DNA from: Anthopleura xanthogrammica
Lineage: Eukaryota > Cnidaria > Anthozoa > Actiniaria > Actiniidae
Assembly (NCBI GenBank): GCA_964019055.1
Contig: OZ025217.1
Location: 2,702,001-2,766,000 of the forward strand
Length of the DNA: 64,000 bases
Direction of reading: 5' to 3'
A model generated the notes under the pieces. It did no database searches. It had not been told where the DNA came from and was given only the letters and a program-made list of their open reading frames with translations. The position numbers were made by a program, and so were the translations under genes. Numbering within the stretch: the stretch's first letter is position 1; each line of letters starts with the position of its first letter. Shown here piece by piece: positions 11,781 through 22,862 of this stretch.

Positions 11781-14700
11781 TTAAAGTTGGGAATCTTGTA
11801 GTTTCACAAGGGCTTCAACTATAAGAACAAAAAGGAAAAAAAATGCATTAATTTAATGTTACTGATTTACCCAATAAAAGCTGTGCTACTTGGATTTTAA
11901 AAAGTGAGGATAATACAAACCTGCTAACTTCATCAATTGTTGTCTCTCAGCTGTATTTTCTTGGAGTGACTCCATTAGCTGGAAGTACCTGTTGTTCAAT
12001 AATATATAAACTGTTAAATGGAATAGACCCATTGCACCATGTTGGAATGCAGCTCAATTTGGAGGACAAGACAATAGGTTCCAATTCTCAGAAGATTGAA
12101 ATTCTTTTGTTTTGTCCTCCAAATTGAGCTGCTTTGATGTTAGATGAAAGGGGTCTATAATGTTACATAATTCTGCTACGAATTTATTTAGAGCCATGTT
12201 AGATTTATTTAAAAAAATGTGCAAGCCAATGTGACATCACCTGAACAGGGAACTCCTTGGCCAGAGAGTTTCAACAGGGTTATTCTCCATGAGGTTGAGA
12301 TTTGCAGCTACTGTAGCATTCCAGTCTAAGATAAAAAGCAACAACAAAGTGAAAAGCTTAGGAGATGGGAACATTTTTACGTTTTCCCATAAACATAAGT
12401 AGTGGTCGTCATGCCTATATAGATAATATGGGCATGACAGGAGATTAAGTACTTTAACTCACCATCAGATATTGCATTGAAGTCATCCTGAACACATGTG
12501 AATGCTCTGATGTCCTGAAGTGTTTGACTACCCCTTGCCTCTCTAAAGCGATCATGATTGATATCAGTTTCCATTTTAGGGGAGGAGCACAATAATGAGG
12601 AACATTGGGGCTTTGCTATACTGTGGTTTGGACCATTTTTCTTAGGATCGGTGCTATCAGTCTTAGAATTTCGTGCAGTTTTCCATTTTTTGGCACCCAG
12701 ATTTTGTTATGTAATTTTATTTAATTACAGTAATCATGGGTAATCATGTGGTGGGAATTTCAAAGATAGCTCGTAAAACGTTTTCATTTTCAACTTTCTA
12801 GATCTGCATAGGGTCCCTGAGATTTCGCATTTCTCATGGCTCAACCCCTAACAAGAATATGTCCCTTGCTCTGTACCGAGTGACTAGCTAGGTGGGTAAG
12901 TAAAGCATACCTCAGTTTTGCCAATTTGATTCCTAGCGCTGCAAAAGGATCTTCCTTATCTGGTGCATCCTTCGATGTCGTAGTATCCTCCGGCGGACCC
13001 TCTTCTGTATCAGATTTATCAGAATCTGACATTTCAGCTAAAGTTGGCATGATTTCGGGTCTAGGTATGTCCTCTTGATAAAGACTGTATCCAACACTAC
13101 TGGAACGCCTACAAAAACAATACCTATTGAAGCTCCGGCAACGTAACATCAGTTTATGTATTTAAATAAGTGTATGGAAGCTTTTCATGATGGAGGCATT
13201 GGTACCAGCATTTTATAGAGCATTAATTTTTACTAACCGCTCATGACTGCAGTGCAATGCGTGCTCACGTGGCCATCAAATTGACTGAGTTCGTTTTTTT
13301 CTTCGACTTGTAAATAGTGGTTGGGTGTGCCAAAACAAATCATTTTTCTGCTTTCTGGTGAGCTAATGTATAAAAAAAGTTAATTTGGTTGCCTTTGTAG
13401 CACGCATTCCATTGTAAGATTATAGAAGTTTCTGCGCATGCCCTTTAGATTAGTTTTTCAGTGGTCTCCCAAATTTCATGTCTCAAGTTTTCAGACCTTG
13501 ATCTTGCGTGCAGCTTGTCTTGTCTGTCAAGCTCCTCTGTCAAGTGCTGTCTCATTTGTTCTGTTTCTATCGCTTGAGTTTGCTCTTTGATCTGCTTGTT
13601 GAAATCGTCTCGGATATTTTGAAAGTTCATCACTATTTTTGACGTAAGAAATATGTATAAGTTAGCTCTTAGTCAAAGGTAACTTTCTGATTGAGGATCT
13701 AGAGCGCCTATCAATGAATCAAAATTGCGGAAAATAGGATATCTTAGACCGTAAAATCAGAACATTTTTCGTGGGAAAAAGCGTTTGTATTCACGTTGAA
13801 ACTTGTCGCTTTTGCATGTGTTAAGTTTCTCACCCCCTCTCACCCCTTCTCACCCCCTCTCACACAAAAACAAACACGCGCGCGCGCGTAACTTAAATTC
13901 TAGAAATAATTCTTTCCAAAAATAGCATCTAAAATATGTGAGTTCGTCATTCTCTGCACATACCCATAATTCCAGCAAAGATGTTTCTGAAGATAAAAGC
14001 ACCGATACAAATCCAAAGGATGACGTAAATCTTAGCTATGATATCATCGGCTACCTTCACCAGGTCATTCAGTATTTCATACCAATGGTCGAGTGTAAAG
14101 AGCTGGAAAAGCGTGATCAAGGCATTCCCAAGTGTGCTGAAAGACAATTAAGACCCAGTTCAAAAAACATCGAGCTTCTCATAAGCCAAACCAAATGACA
14201 TCAAAGAAGATCGTCAAATTATCCATTGTTTTCGATGCACTCGGCTCATGTGAAGTTCGACATTTGAACTGGGCCTAAAGCTACGGACACACGGTGAAAA
14301 ATTGCGCGCAATGTTGCAGGCAATCAATGTTGCGAGCCATGTCACACGACGCAATTTGTTGCACGGAATGATGCTGAATTAGAAAACGATCCTACTACAG
14401 ATTGCTGGCAACATTGCGTGCAATGTTGAACCATGTTTCGAAGTGAGCTGGAATTTGAACAAATTTAAAGAACTAGAGAGACTGTACCTGAAACTTTCTT
14501 TGTACTTGAGATCTGTTCGGTTTGACTTGGTGTATGTGTCAAATATGACGGTGCCAGCCACAGCAAAGATGTACATGAATGTTATCAGTAAAATCATGAT
14601 AAAAGCCATAGACTAAAAGAAAAATTAAAGAAACTACGCGTCATGTTCATGGACTCTCTGGTACGTTTATCGCATCGTATAGTACTACCTCACCTTGAAA

Positions 14701-17172
14701 GCTTTAAGGATTGTTAACACGATGATCCTGAGCTGCGCAAATCGTGAAACCTGGAAATAACATCATTATGAGTTCAAAGGGGCATTGATACTGAATAGCA
14801 AACAATTGTTTCAAGTCGATGCATTTGGGTCAACAATACAGTAAATGTATAGAAACTGACCCAAATGGCACGACTGAAGGCTATGGACTGTAACTTTAAT
14901 ATCTACTATTAGAAAGATGTAACTTTAGTATATTCCAATAAAGTAAAACAAATTCAAAACGGAAGAGGGTTACTGACCCTGGGAACCCCATCTCCTTGAG
15001 TGCGTGGTACGTGGTATTACGGGCAACAAATTCGTGCAACTTGTCGGGTAAAATTGTTGCGTTGCAAGTTGCAGAGTGAACGTTGCTCATCTTATCAAGC
15101 CACGCGCAACAAATTTTCTTTGTTGCAGAGTAGAAAAAGCTTCTACTTCTGCAACCAAATATTGTTGTTTTACAGGTTGGCATACGAGCAACATTCGCTC
15201 TGCAACTCGCAACGCAACTGATGTTGTGCGACAATTTGCATGATTAAGGCTGCTCGTATTTCCGTGCCTTTAAGCTTTAGACATAGTTTACCCAAAGTAT
15301 AGCCTGTTGCGTGCATAGGCTAACCAAGCTATGGTGTGTCTATCAAGCCGTATGCGCATAAGCCGTTCAATACTGTAGTATCGTACTTTACCATTTTTAA
15401 GGATCTGAGTATTCTAAAAACTCTGAGGTTTTCTGCGATAACAGCCACTTCTCGATCAGTTGAAGTCGGGCCAGACGAAATTTTCATGACTTCGGGAACA
15501 ACAGACTAAGAACAGAAGAAGTGATATTATTATAATCACTGGTCTATTGTAGGCGTGAAATAAAGTTGCTACGAGTTCATGACAACTAGTTTGGAACAGC
15601 GTTTTGTGAAAGATTTTGGCCTGATATTGCAAATGACAGAATTGGCACCAAAATTGCGCTAAACTTGAGCCTTAAAGATGGAGGCCTGGCCTGTGCATTG
15701 TCGTGTTTTAAGGCGCATAACTTTCCAGGGGCGTATCCAGTATTTTTTAAACAGGTGGTTGTGCCTAATTCTAGTTAGCCATCATTCTCTCACTGTCAGC
15801 CAGCTGATCAAAATTCTCATGGGAATGCTGCAACCCCCATAACCCCCCCCCCCCCCCTGGATCCACCCCCGAGTCTTTCACAGGGCCTCTCTCAGAGGTC
15901 GGAGGCACTTGAGGCAATTCGTTGCAGGGTTTCCTGGATAGGTGCTGAGGGTAACCGTGATTGGTCCAGCTAACGCTACTTATGCTGCTTACCATGATTG
16001 TGACAAGAAAGTCAAAGATATTCCATCCATTTTTCCAGAAGGTCCAGAAACCATCAATCCACTTGACAAGAATCTCCAGCACGAAGACAGTGAGAACGCA
16101 GTAATCCAATACATTTAATGTGACTTTGAAGTTGTCTAAAGATTTGTCCTTGATTTGGGATAGTTCTGAAGTACAATTAAAGATGTCTTTTTATGGCTTT
16201 TGGAAAGTTTGATTAATCACCTACCCCTTTTTCTAGTTATCAATATTTCTTTTCTTTTTCCCTCCTTAGGCCTATACTTGTTTTTCTTTTCTCCTTCCTG
16301 TTCTTTTCGTCCCTTCTCTTTTCTGTCCTTCTCGTCTTGTTATTTTTTGTCTGCATGTACACGTTCATTGTTTCGTCAAGTATATTCCCTTCCCTACACT
16401 ATTCTCTCTTTTCTTTTCTGTTTTATTTTATTGTTAAACAATTTTTTATTTAGCTACTAACCTGCTTGGATGCCTAGAATTACTGAGTTGGCAATTATCA
16501 ATATCATGATAAAATTCTGTACCTTCGGGTCTGCAAATCAAAAATTTGACCATAAACTATGACAATTTAGGTAAGTTACGTAATTATTAGGGAAGAATTA
16601 GCTAAATTGAGAATCTTAAACGGAGCCTTGATAAGAGACTGTTTACTTACTGACAACAACTGTATGTGCCCATGGTCCAAGTGGTATACTGTTTTTGTTT
16701 TTCACCCGGTTTAGTCTGCGATCGTGAAATCTTTGCTCATCTTTTTTGGAATATAACTGAAACTTTATAAGCCCTTGTGGGTTATTCTTTAGTAAGGACT
16801 CCATAACTTTGTCGTCTAAAAGTTAATCATAAGCAATAATTGGCAGAAAAATAGAAATAAATTTAAATAAATTATCGACAGAAAACAAAGAGAATGAATA
16901 AGCTTAAAAAATTGCATCAAAGCAGTAAAAGGGCTTGACATATATGATTTAAAACGATGCATTAAAAGTAATTGGACTATTAACTGCGGCTAAAAATGCT
17001 TTTAAAAAGTTAAAACTATAAATAACGACTTACCAATAATTTCATTCGAGTAGTGTTTTGGTTGGTCATGGCCTTTGTCCAACATCATGTCGAGTAGTTG
17101 GAAATCCTCGATTAATTTAGACCGAAAAATCTCCGCTCTGGGTGATAACTCCTCGGAAAACTCTTCGTTCAT
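11781..17172 (-). CDS. CATSPER2: Cation channel sperm-associated protein 2 (CatSper2)
   Basis: Fourteen exons: 17172-17034, 16815-16651, 16530-16462, 16165-15993, 15505-15392, 14750-14694, 14612-14488, 14136-13964, 13632-13497, 13108-12911, 12542-12463, 12325-12241, 11988-11921 and 11818-11781. All borders are GT-AG and the phases chain without a stop into 539 aa (human about 530). One six-segment voltage-gated domain: S1 near VQNFIMILIIANSVILG, S2-S3 near VFVLEILVKWIDGF and NIFDFLVTIM, S4 NLRVFRILRSLK (about 208-219), S5 AFIMILLITFMYIFAVAG, pore TLFQLFTLDHWY with filter Asp about 297, S6 IYVILWICIGAFIFRNIF. The tail keeps NFQNIRDDFN and, in the last three exons, LWPRSSLFRYF and AVEALVKLQD, diagnostic of CatSper2. 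CatSper is the alkaline-activated Ca2+ channel of the sperm flagellum. Exon 11's acceptor is chosen by phase and is least certain. Confidence 0.93.
12023..12159. mobile_element. MITE family 1 (intron of CatSper2)
   Basis: Ends atagacccattgca and aaaggggtctata; interior 'agctcaatttggaggaca' with its complement 'tcctccaaattgagct'. Full relatives at 34039-34171 and 53484-53642. TA-flanked terminal inverted repeats suggest a Tc1/mariner-type MITE. Confidence 0.85.
13835..13890. repeat. (CTCACCCC)n and (CG)n simple repeats
   Basis: Short ctcaccccct repeats followed by a cgcgcgcgcg run, in a CatSper2 intron. Confidence 0.8.
14278..14430. mobile_element. Palindromic repeat in CatSper2 intron
   Basis: Contains opposed 'attgcgcgcaatgttg' and 'caacattgcgtgcaat' blocks around tgttgcgagcc. 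It resembles the larger element at 15005-15243 in composition. Confidence 0.5.
15005..15243. mobile_element. Foldback MITE in CatSper2 intron
   Basis: The left half (gttgcgttgcaagttgcaga, then gtgaacgttgctc) is complemented by the right half (gagcaacattcgctctgcaa, then cgcaacgcaac). No coding potential. It sits between the exons encoding S3 and S4. Confidence 0.7.
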
Positions 17173-18256
17173 TTTCTACACTTTGTCTTTTGTGTACTAA
17201 ACGATGAAAACCTTTAAAAAATATGCCTATGAAATGTCTTTTAAAACTTAAAGTTAGTTTGAAAAACAAAAATGGCCGACACAAACTTTTGAACCTGTCA
17301 AAAAATGATGATCACGTGATTTATTTTGCCCAATAAAAGTTCAAATAGAAAAAAAGTTTTTAACACTTGAATGGCTTTTTTGAAGGAAAAAAGACGAGAA
17401 AAATAAAGGCAAGAGATTGTCCTTTACGTAAGAACACATAATTTATCGGCTTTTTATGTTGAAAAATTACCTTATAGTATTTAGTAAGAATTGATTCAAT
17501 GACGACGAAAGGACATTTTTTATCAAACAATAAACTATCAGTAATTCTCCCTGTCAATATTTTTTAAATAATTAAAGGTATAATGATTATTATAATATCG
17601 TTGTCTTTGCTTTTCTAAACTTAAAGGATATCCATTTCCATCAACGGTTAAAAGCAAACTGCATCGTATGCTCAGACACATCAGCGGGGAAAAACGACGT
17701 GTACAATTTCCTTCCCATCATGCACTGCGCGTTGAATCTACGCAATTGTATTTTCTATGGTGTGGGATAAAATGGTTATACAATGGTTTCTCGTGGCATA
17801 CCGTGCTTGGGTATCCCACTCGTCACTTGTATTTTCTTTGTATACATATTCGCCTAAAGGCTCGTGTGCCGGTATACTAGAAACTACAAGTGACTCGTGG
17901 GATATTCCACGGTATATGCCAATCGAATTGAAACCATCGTATAACTTACTAGTATGTAGATAGTTCGTTTAAATCAAAATTTCGCCTTTTTAAGGTAATG
18001 TGCCTGCATTAATTCGTGCGCATCACTTCTACGCACCTGATTTCTGCCATGGCAGTGCTAGGAGTTTTCTGATATGGCGGAAAGTGGGCGCTTAGGTATT
18101 CAATAACAAACATTTAAAAAATTCAGTCTAGTTGGGTGACCTTCCCCTATAGCTCTAACAGATCTGCAGGAGATAAAGTTTCTCATTCACTATCAACACT
18201 CCATCCCTATCGATCCCTACCTCCTCAGAATCCTCCAAACCACTAAGCTGTAGATT
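17173..18256. other. Intergenic, CatSper2 start to GPCR fragment
   Basis: No supported gene. It holds the CatSper2 upstream region and one foldback element (listed separately). Short open frames at 17668-17963 lie within that element. Confidence 0.6.
17775..17945. mobile_element. Foldback MITE
   Basis: Arms about 17775-17838 and 17878-17945: gttatacaatggtttc pairs with gaaaccatcgtataac, and ggcataccgtg, gtatcccactcgtcacttgt pair with their imperfect complements. Confidence 0.8.
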
Positions 18257-18922
18257 TTAATTGATACCTTTATCTTTCAACCACTTTCTTTTGATTGACC
18301 TCATGATGTTGATCGTTTGCATCGAAGAGAAGGTGTACAGTAATGGGTTGATGGCCGAGTTGACGGGAAGTACGGATACTCCTACCCAGATATATACAGA
18401 AGGATCATCGAATTTACCGATGAGGGAGAGCACGCCAAGAACCATGTTAGGCATCCAACAGCAGAAATCGGTCAAAATCACGAAGAAAACCCGCTTTCCC
18501 AGTGAGGATTCCGCGTTTGATGAAGAACGCACTTTTTGACCAGATTTGCAAACTTTTACCAATATGGCGATGTAACCAACGAGAATGAAGAGAAAAGCTG
18601 CGCCATTGAAACCGATGAAAACAGCAACCGAATAGTACTGCCAGCCAGGAGGGCGACGGTGGACAACTGCAGCAGTAGACAGACAGTGGAGCGGCCGTAA
18701 AAACTGAATCCTGTTCCTTTCAACCTTATCGTTGAAAAAACTTGGTATAAGAAGGGGTGTGAAAGACATGATGAATCCAATGATCCAAATTAATAGACAC
18801 AATACATGAGCCATTTTCAAACTGTTGCGTCTGGCGGCTGAGAATTGGAAGAGAACTGCGTTCATCCTATTGTTATGGCAACCAAAATCACGACTGAAAC
18901 TATCGCTGGACAAAAGTTTCAA
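18257..18922 (-). pseudogene. GPCR fragment, LGR/relaxin-receptor-like, TM4-TM7 only
   Basis: A 221-residue open frame. From about residue 37 it shows TM4 (HVLCLLIWIIGFIMSFTPLL), an extracellular loop with Cys, TM5 (FNGAAFLFILVGYIAILVKV), TM6 with TDFCCWMPNMVLGVLS and TM7 SVLPVNSAINPLLYTFSS containing the NPxxY motif. TM6/TM7 wording is closest, by memory, to leucine-rich-repeat receptors (RXFP/LGR). TM1-TM3, the DRY region and any LRR ectodomain are absent. No matching exon was found on this strand up to the next genes. The first 17 or so codons lie inside a 30-bp inverted repeat pair (18871-18900 / 18916-18945), so the 5' boundary looks like an insertion breakpoint. It could instead be the last exon of a gene with very distant exons. 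The TM4-7 frame itself has no stop. Confidence 0.6.
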
Positions 18923-18945
18923 TCATGATATTAGTTGCCATAACA
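18871..18945. repeat. Inverted repeat at the GPCR fragment's 5' end
   Basis: Arms 18871-18900 and 18916-18945, 30 bp each with four mismatches and a 15-bp loop; outer ends are tgttatggcaac and gttgccataaca. The open frame's ATG (18922) lies inside. Confidence 0.85.
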
Positions 18946-19911
18946 GCAAATGCGAGATGGTGGAACAACAAGGATTGGACACTGTTTATCTTTGTTCTTT
19001 TTCTTCCTCATCCATGTAAACATAGCCTCAGTTATCCTTGATATATTTCCTAAAATCTTGTGATAGGTAAATGTTGTATAGTCTTTACTACATATTTTCG
19101 ATATTTTCGTATACAACTATTTCTATTCTCGTTCCCACACCCGCCATTTTGTTTTGCTTTAAGCATCCGCTGACCAAAAACCTGATTAACTGCGGGCACA
19201 GTAGGCGTATAGATGGGGTTTATTTACACGTAGGCGACCATAAGCGGTTGTTTTTTACATGAAATTCGTCTATATTTCATTTTCCCAAAACAAAAACAAG
19301 AAAAGATGTTTTTCTTAGCCATCTAATTCAACATTTTTATTACTATAAATTTAAGTACGTTTTGGCCATTTGGCCTTCTTCAGCTAAAAATCTAAAAATT
19401 AAAAACACACAGACAAGCTTACGTGTTATATACAAACTGAAACTGTTGTGAATAGTTTACATGAAAACAAAAAATCAATATTAACAAAAGAATAAAATAT
19501 AATAGCTAATTAGATTCAAGACGAGGGTGAAGTAGACAAATGCAGTAAATGTATGACCTTGACTTGAATCTTTTGTTCTGCGGTCAGTCAAGCGAATTCG
19601 GGAAGGTCTATATGGCCGAATCACAAAAGGTATATACACAACACGTTCATTCTTATTTCTAGTGGCAGGCTTGAGTAATGTATACGTATCTCTACTATAA
19701 AGAGCTAGCAGTAGTCTTATTAAACTTATCTTCTACTAATAAGCATTATACCCCTGTTGAACGAGATAAGATTTATACTCGACATTTCTCTTTTCAAGAA
19801 ACCTTGAGAAGTGATGGAAAATTGCGCGTTCAAGTCCGAAGGCTACTTCATATGGGATGAAGTAGTAAGTAGTAAATAGTTACGACAGATTGTTACGACT
19901 ATATTGATACA
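18946..19911. other. Intergenic, no gene seen
   Basis: AT-rich. No exon encoding the missing GPCR TM1-TM3 could be found on the minus strand here. Short open frames are unsupported. Confidence 0.5.
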
Positions 19912-19963
19912 ATATTATCATACTTGGCATTTCATTATGAAATAGTGTCATTTCCCAGTTTTT

Positions 19964-20641
19964 CTATTTCATTGTTTTTTGTTCTTCTTCTCCCATTCGT
20001 TTCCACACTACACGAGCTTTTGTCCTTTCTCGTTTCAGTCCGTCAGAACCGTTACAAACACCGATTCGCCTGTTACCCCTGTTAAATCTGCTTACTGGCT
20101 TTTCTGTTCTGTATCTTTGTTCGCTGCTGTTGATATGATGTCCCCTCATTGCGTACATTGTCATCAATCGCTTTTGACATTTCTGCCACAATGAGCTTTC
20201 TGGACCCGAGGTGGCAGATGAAGGCGCTTGGAAGTCTCCTATAGTCTTATCATCGTCATACCTTGAATAGCGTTCACGCTGTTCTTCAAATTCCGAGACG
20301 AGATTGTCACGAATTTGATTTTCATTTTTCCTCCTTCGTAACTTTTGTTCATTCTTATGTTTCGGCTTTGATTCACGACAATAATTTTCAGCGCTTCCGC
20401 CTGGATGATTTTGATAGCTGGTACACCTATTAGTAAGTCGATCGAAACCACTACGATCATCATCTATCAAACTATCAAGGGATCTTGTCATTCGTCTGTC
20501 GAGATGAGCACCAGATCTCTCCGAATAGACCGGATAATTACTAACGCCTCGACGAAAAATCTGTTGTGACCTTCCGTTAAAAAAAGAAGTAAGCTCTAGC
20601 ATCGACAGCTCACCTTTACGTGCCCTATTTCTCGTAGTCAT
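19964..20641 (-). CDS. Unrecognised basic Arg-rich protein, tandem copy 1
   Basis: A 225-aa single-exon protein I do not recognise. No signal peptide or membrane segment. The N-terminal block RKGELSMLELTSFFNGRSQ is almost identical in copy 2, as are AHLDRRMTRSLDSLI, NRCTSYQN, the very basic ESKPKHKNEQKLRRRKNENQ, SLWQKC, SRFNRGNRRIGV, CNGSDGL and a basic C terminus. Arg/Lys/Asn/Ser-rich and probably largely disordered, so nucleic-acid binding is a guess only. Indels against copy 2 are multiples of three, which favours a translated gene. A TATATAAA lies about 80 bp upstream of the ATG in both copies. The start is fixed by this conserved block and by sequence divergence only after the ATG region. 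It could be lineage-restricted. Confidence 0.6.
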   Translation of the reverse strand: MTTRNRARKGELSMLELTSFFNGRSQQIFRRGVSNYPVYSERSGAHLDRRMTRSLDSLIDDDRSGFDRLTNRCTSYQNHPGGSAENYCRESKPKHKNEQKLRRRKNENQIRDNLVSEFEEQRERYSRYDDDKTIGDFQAPSSATSGPESSLWQKCQKRLMTMYAMRGHHINSSEQRYRTEKPVSRFNRGNRRIGVCNGSDGLKRERTKARVVWKRMGEEEQKTMK

Positions 20642-20721
20642 GATGGCTGATCCGTTCCAACGACTCAGGATAGGTACTCAAAGTTTCTTGGCGTGTAGAT
20701 ATGTGGCGGTTCACATATGGG

Positions 20722-20729
20722 TTTATATA
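20722..20729 (-). promoter_or_regulatory. TATA box of orphan copy 1
   Basis: TATATAAA on the minus strand about 81 bp before the ATG, conserved with 22855-22862 in the second copy within a well-conserved upstream block. Confidence 0.55.
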
Positions 20730-21957
20730 GGTTTGAGTCGGTTCTAATTACTCATGAAGTTTTATAGTTTCTATGTAGTCAAGGTAAATAAATAAAAAAA
20801 TAACCGGCGTTACGTTCGATTAAAAGTTTTTGACGGATTCCGCCCTTCCCAAGCACGAACAAAAACTGGCAGGGGGTGGGGTGGGGGGAGACGCTACTCC
20901 TGTAAGAGTTTGTACTCTCGGAAGACATATATTTGGGAACGAAAGAAAAAAATGTGAATTTGAATGTTTGGGAAAACTTAACAAGAAACTTGTAATTCTT
21001 AACTTGATGTTTCGTGTTCAAAAAAAACAGATCTCATCAGAATTGTGTTCCCATGTAATGCCGTGTTTTGAGGTAGAGTTCCCCCCTCCCCTCCCCCTTC
21101 AAGATGCAAGCCAAAAAGCCGCCCTTGGTGAAACGAGAACGGCTTTCATGGGCGTGGAAAAGCGGAAGATCTGTGTTAATGAGCCCTAAGACACTAGGTG
21201 CAGCAATAAGAGTAAGTATTACCATACTAGGTAAATAGGATGGTCACAAGTATTCATCGACTTGTTTTTACCAAAAGATTGCTGAAAAACAAGCTTACAT
21301 CGACCAATCACATCACTGATTCAAGATGTGAACGACACGTACGACATGTCACGCCCATTTCTAAATGATAATTATAAACGAATCGATGTTGTTTTCCGTG
21401 TTTTTTGTTGTTTTGCGATAATGCGAATTTGTTTTACAAATCCGAAAACTCAACATGATTTTTTTTTACGAGATTTTCTAAATTTCAACGGAAAAAAGAT
21501 CCGACCAAGAAGCTTTAAAATAAGCCTGAGGAGGATCACTGGACAAATAAGTATAAAAAAGTAAAGGTTTTGATACAAATTATCATATTAAAAATTCTTA
21601 ATTAGGGAAAATATGAATAATTTTAAAATGTAGAAATCAGTCATTCGTATTCAAGTTTATCATGGATTTTTCTCAATCTCATGATCAATCTTACAGCGCG
21701 ACGCGCCTTACCGTAGCCACCCAACAAACTTTTTTACAAGTTAGCCAATCAGAAAGCGAGAATCTGTAAATTTGCATGTGAACTTGCTTTGTTATTACCG
21801 CAAAGATTTGAACTTCGGAGTAAGAACTTGAAGAAAATGTTTAAAAATCTCTATCTCTTATACCAGTTTTGCTCTTTTGACTTGCTAACACTTAATACTC
21901 CTTAATACTTTCGTAGGCAGCCTTTTTTATGTGGAAATTCCGCTTTGCAAGAAGTTA

Positions 21958-22058
21958 TACAATATTATCGCATCTTACAATCCAATAATATGAAATAGTA
22001 CCATTTCAGTTTTTTTAATTTCATTTGTTTTCCTTGTTCCTCTCCCGTTTATTTCCGC
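21958..22058. repeat. Remnant of a third duplicate end
   Basis: The 3'-flank sequence of the orphan genes (caatattatc..., catttcagtttttttaattt, ctctcccgtttatttccg) occurs here once more, immediately before the same sequence of copy 2, with no gene attached. Confidence 0.65.
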
Positions 22059-22124
22059 AATATTATCACATTTGAGAATTCATTATGAAATAATGTCATT
22101 TCTCAGTTTTTTTAAAATTTTGGT

Positions 22125-22775
22125 TCATTTTTCTTCTCCCATTCGTTTCCGCACTACACGAGCTCTTATCCTTTCTCGTTCCAGTCCGTCAGAACCGTTA
22201 AAAACACCGATTCGCCTGTTATCCCTGTTGAATCTGCTTACCGAACTTTTTTTCCTGTATCTTTGTTCGTTGTTGATATGGCGCCCTCTCATTGTCATCA
22301 ATCGCCTTCGACATTTCTGCCACAATGAAATGTTTGGATCCGAGGTAGAAGATGAAGATGCTTGCGGAAAATCTCCTATAGTCTCATCAATTTCACACCT
22401 CGAATAGCTTTCGCGCTGCACTTCAAATTCCGAGACAAAATTGTCACGAATTTGATTTTCATTTTTCCTCCTTCGTGACTTTCGTTCATTCTTATGTTTC
22501 GGCTTTGATTCACGACAATAATTTTCAGCGCTTCCGCCTAAATTTTGATAGCTGGTACACCTATTAGTTAGTCGATTGAGACCATTACGATCATCATGTA
22601 TCAAACTATCAAGGGATCTCGTCATTCGTCTGTCGAGATGAGCACCGGGTCTCTCAAACTGTAACGGATCGTTACTTACACCACGACGAAAAATCTCTTG
22701 TGACCTTTCGTTAAAGAAAGAAGTAAGCTCTAGCATCGACAGCTCACCTTTACGTGCCCTATTTCTCGTATTCAT
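22125..22775 (-). CDS. Unrecognised basic Arg-rich protein, tandem copy 2
   Basis: A 216-aa single-exon paralogue of the 19964-20641 protein, roughly 80% identical by eye. It keeps RKGELSMLELTSFFNERSQ, AHLDRRMTRSLDSLI, NRCTSYQN, GSAENYCRESKPKHKNE, the RRRKNENQIRDN basic stretch, SLWQKC, NRRIGV and the ARVV..RMGEE end. Differences cluster near residues 35-43 (copy 1 YPVYSERSG, copy 2 DPLQFERPG) and in the middle acidic/Ser region. Length changes are whole codons. The C terminus stops eight residues earlier, after GEEK. The conserved TATA box at 22855-22862 lies 80 bp upstream. Function unknown. Both copies being open argues against decayed repeats, though transcription cannot be shown from sequence. 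Confidence 0.6.
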   Translation of the reverse strand: MNTRNRARKGELSMLELTSFFNERSQEIFRRGVSNDPLQFERPGAHLDRRMTRSLDSLIHDDRNGLNRLTNRCTSYQNLGGSAENYCRESKPKHKNERKSRRRKNENQIRDNFVSEFEVQRESYSRCEIDETIGDFPQASSSSTSDPNISLWQKCRRRLMTMRGRHINNEQRYRKKSSVSRFNRDNRRIGVFNGSDGLERERIRARVVRKRMGEEK

Positions 22776-22854
22776 GGCGGCGGATCCGTTCCAACGACTC
22801 AGGATAGATACTCAAAGTCTGTTGACGTGTAGATATGTTGTGTTCAGAACTAGG

Positions 22855-22862
22855 TTTATATA
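22855..22862 (-). promoter_or_regulatory. TATA box of orphan copy 2
   Basis: TATATAAA on the minus strand 80 bp before the ATG, at the same relative position as in copy 1. Confidence 0.55.

Larger units (their letters stand above)
19912..21700. repeat. Segmental duplication, unit 1
   Basis: Colinear with about 22062-24255. Similarity covers the 3' flank, the orphan gene, the promoter (gtttatataggtttgagtcg) and about 1 kb beyond (for example acatcgaccaatcacatc, gatacaaattatcatattaa). Unit 1 lacks the insertion found at 23762-24147 in unit 2. Open frames at 20830-21189 and 21328-21564 have no support beyond this. Confidence 0.85.

Noticed and set aside
12377..12592. Separate small gene starting MCSSPKMETD
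   Set aside because: The downstream part is exon 11 of CatSper2; the upstream ATG lies in the intron.
20830..21189. 119-aa frame in duplication unit 1
   Set aside because: The matching frame is not kept in unit 2, so it is not under coding constraint.
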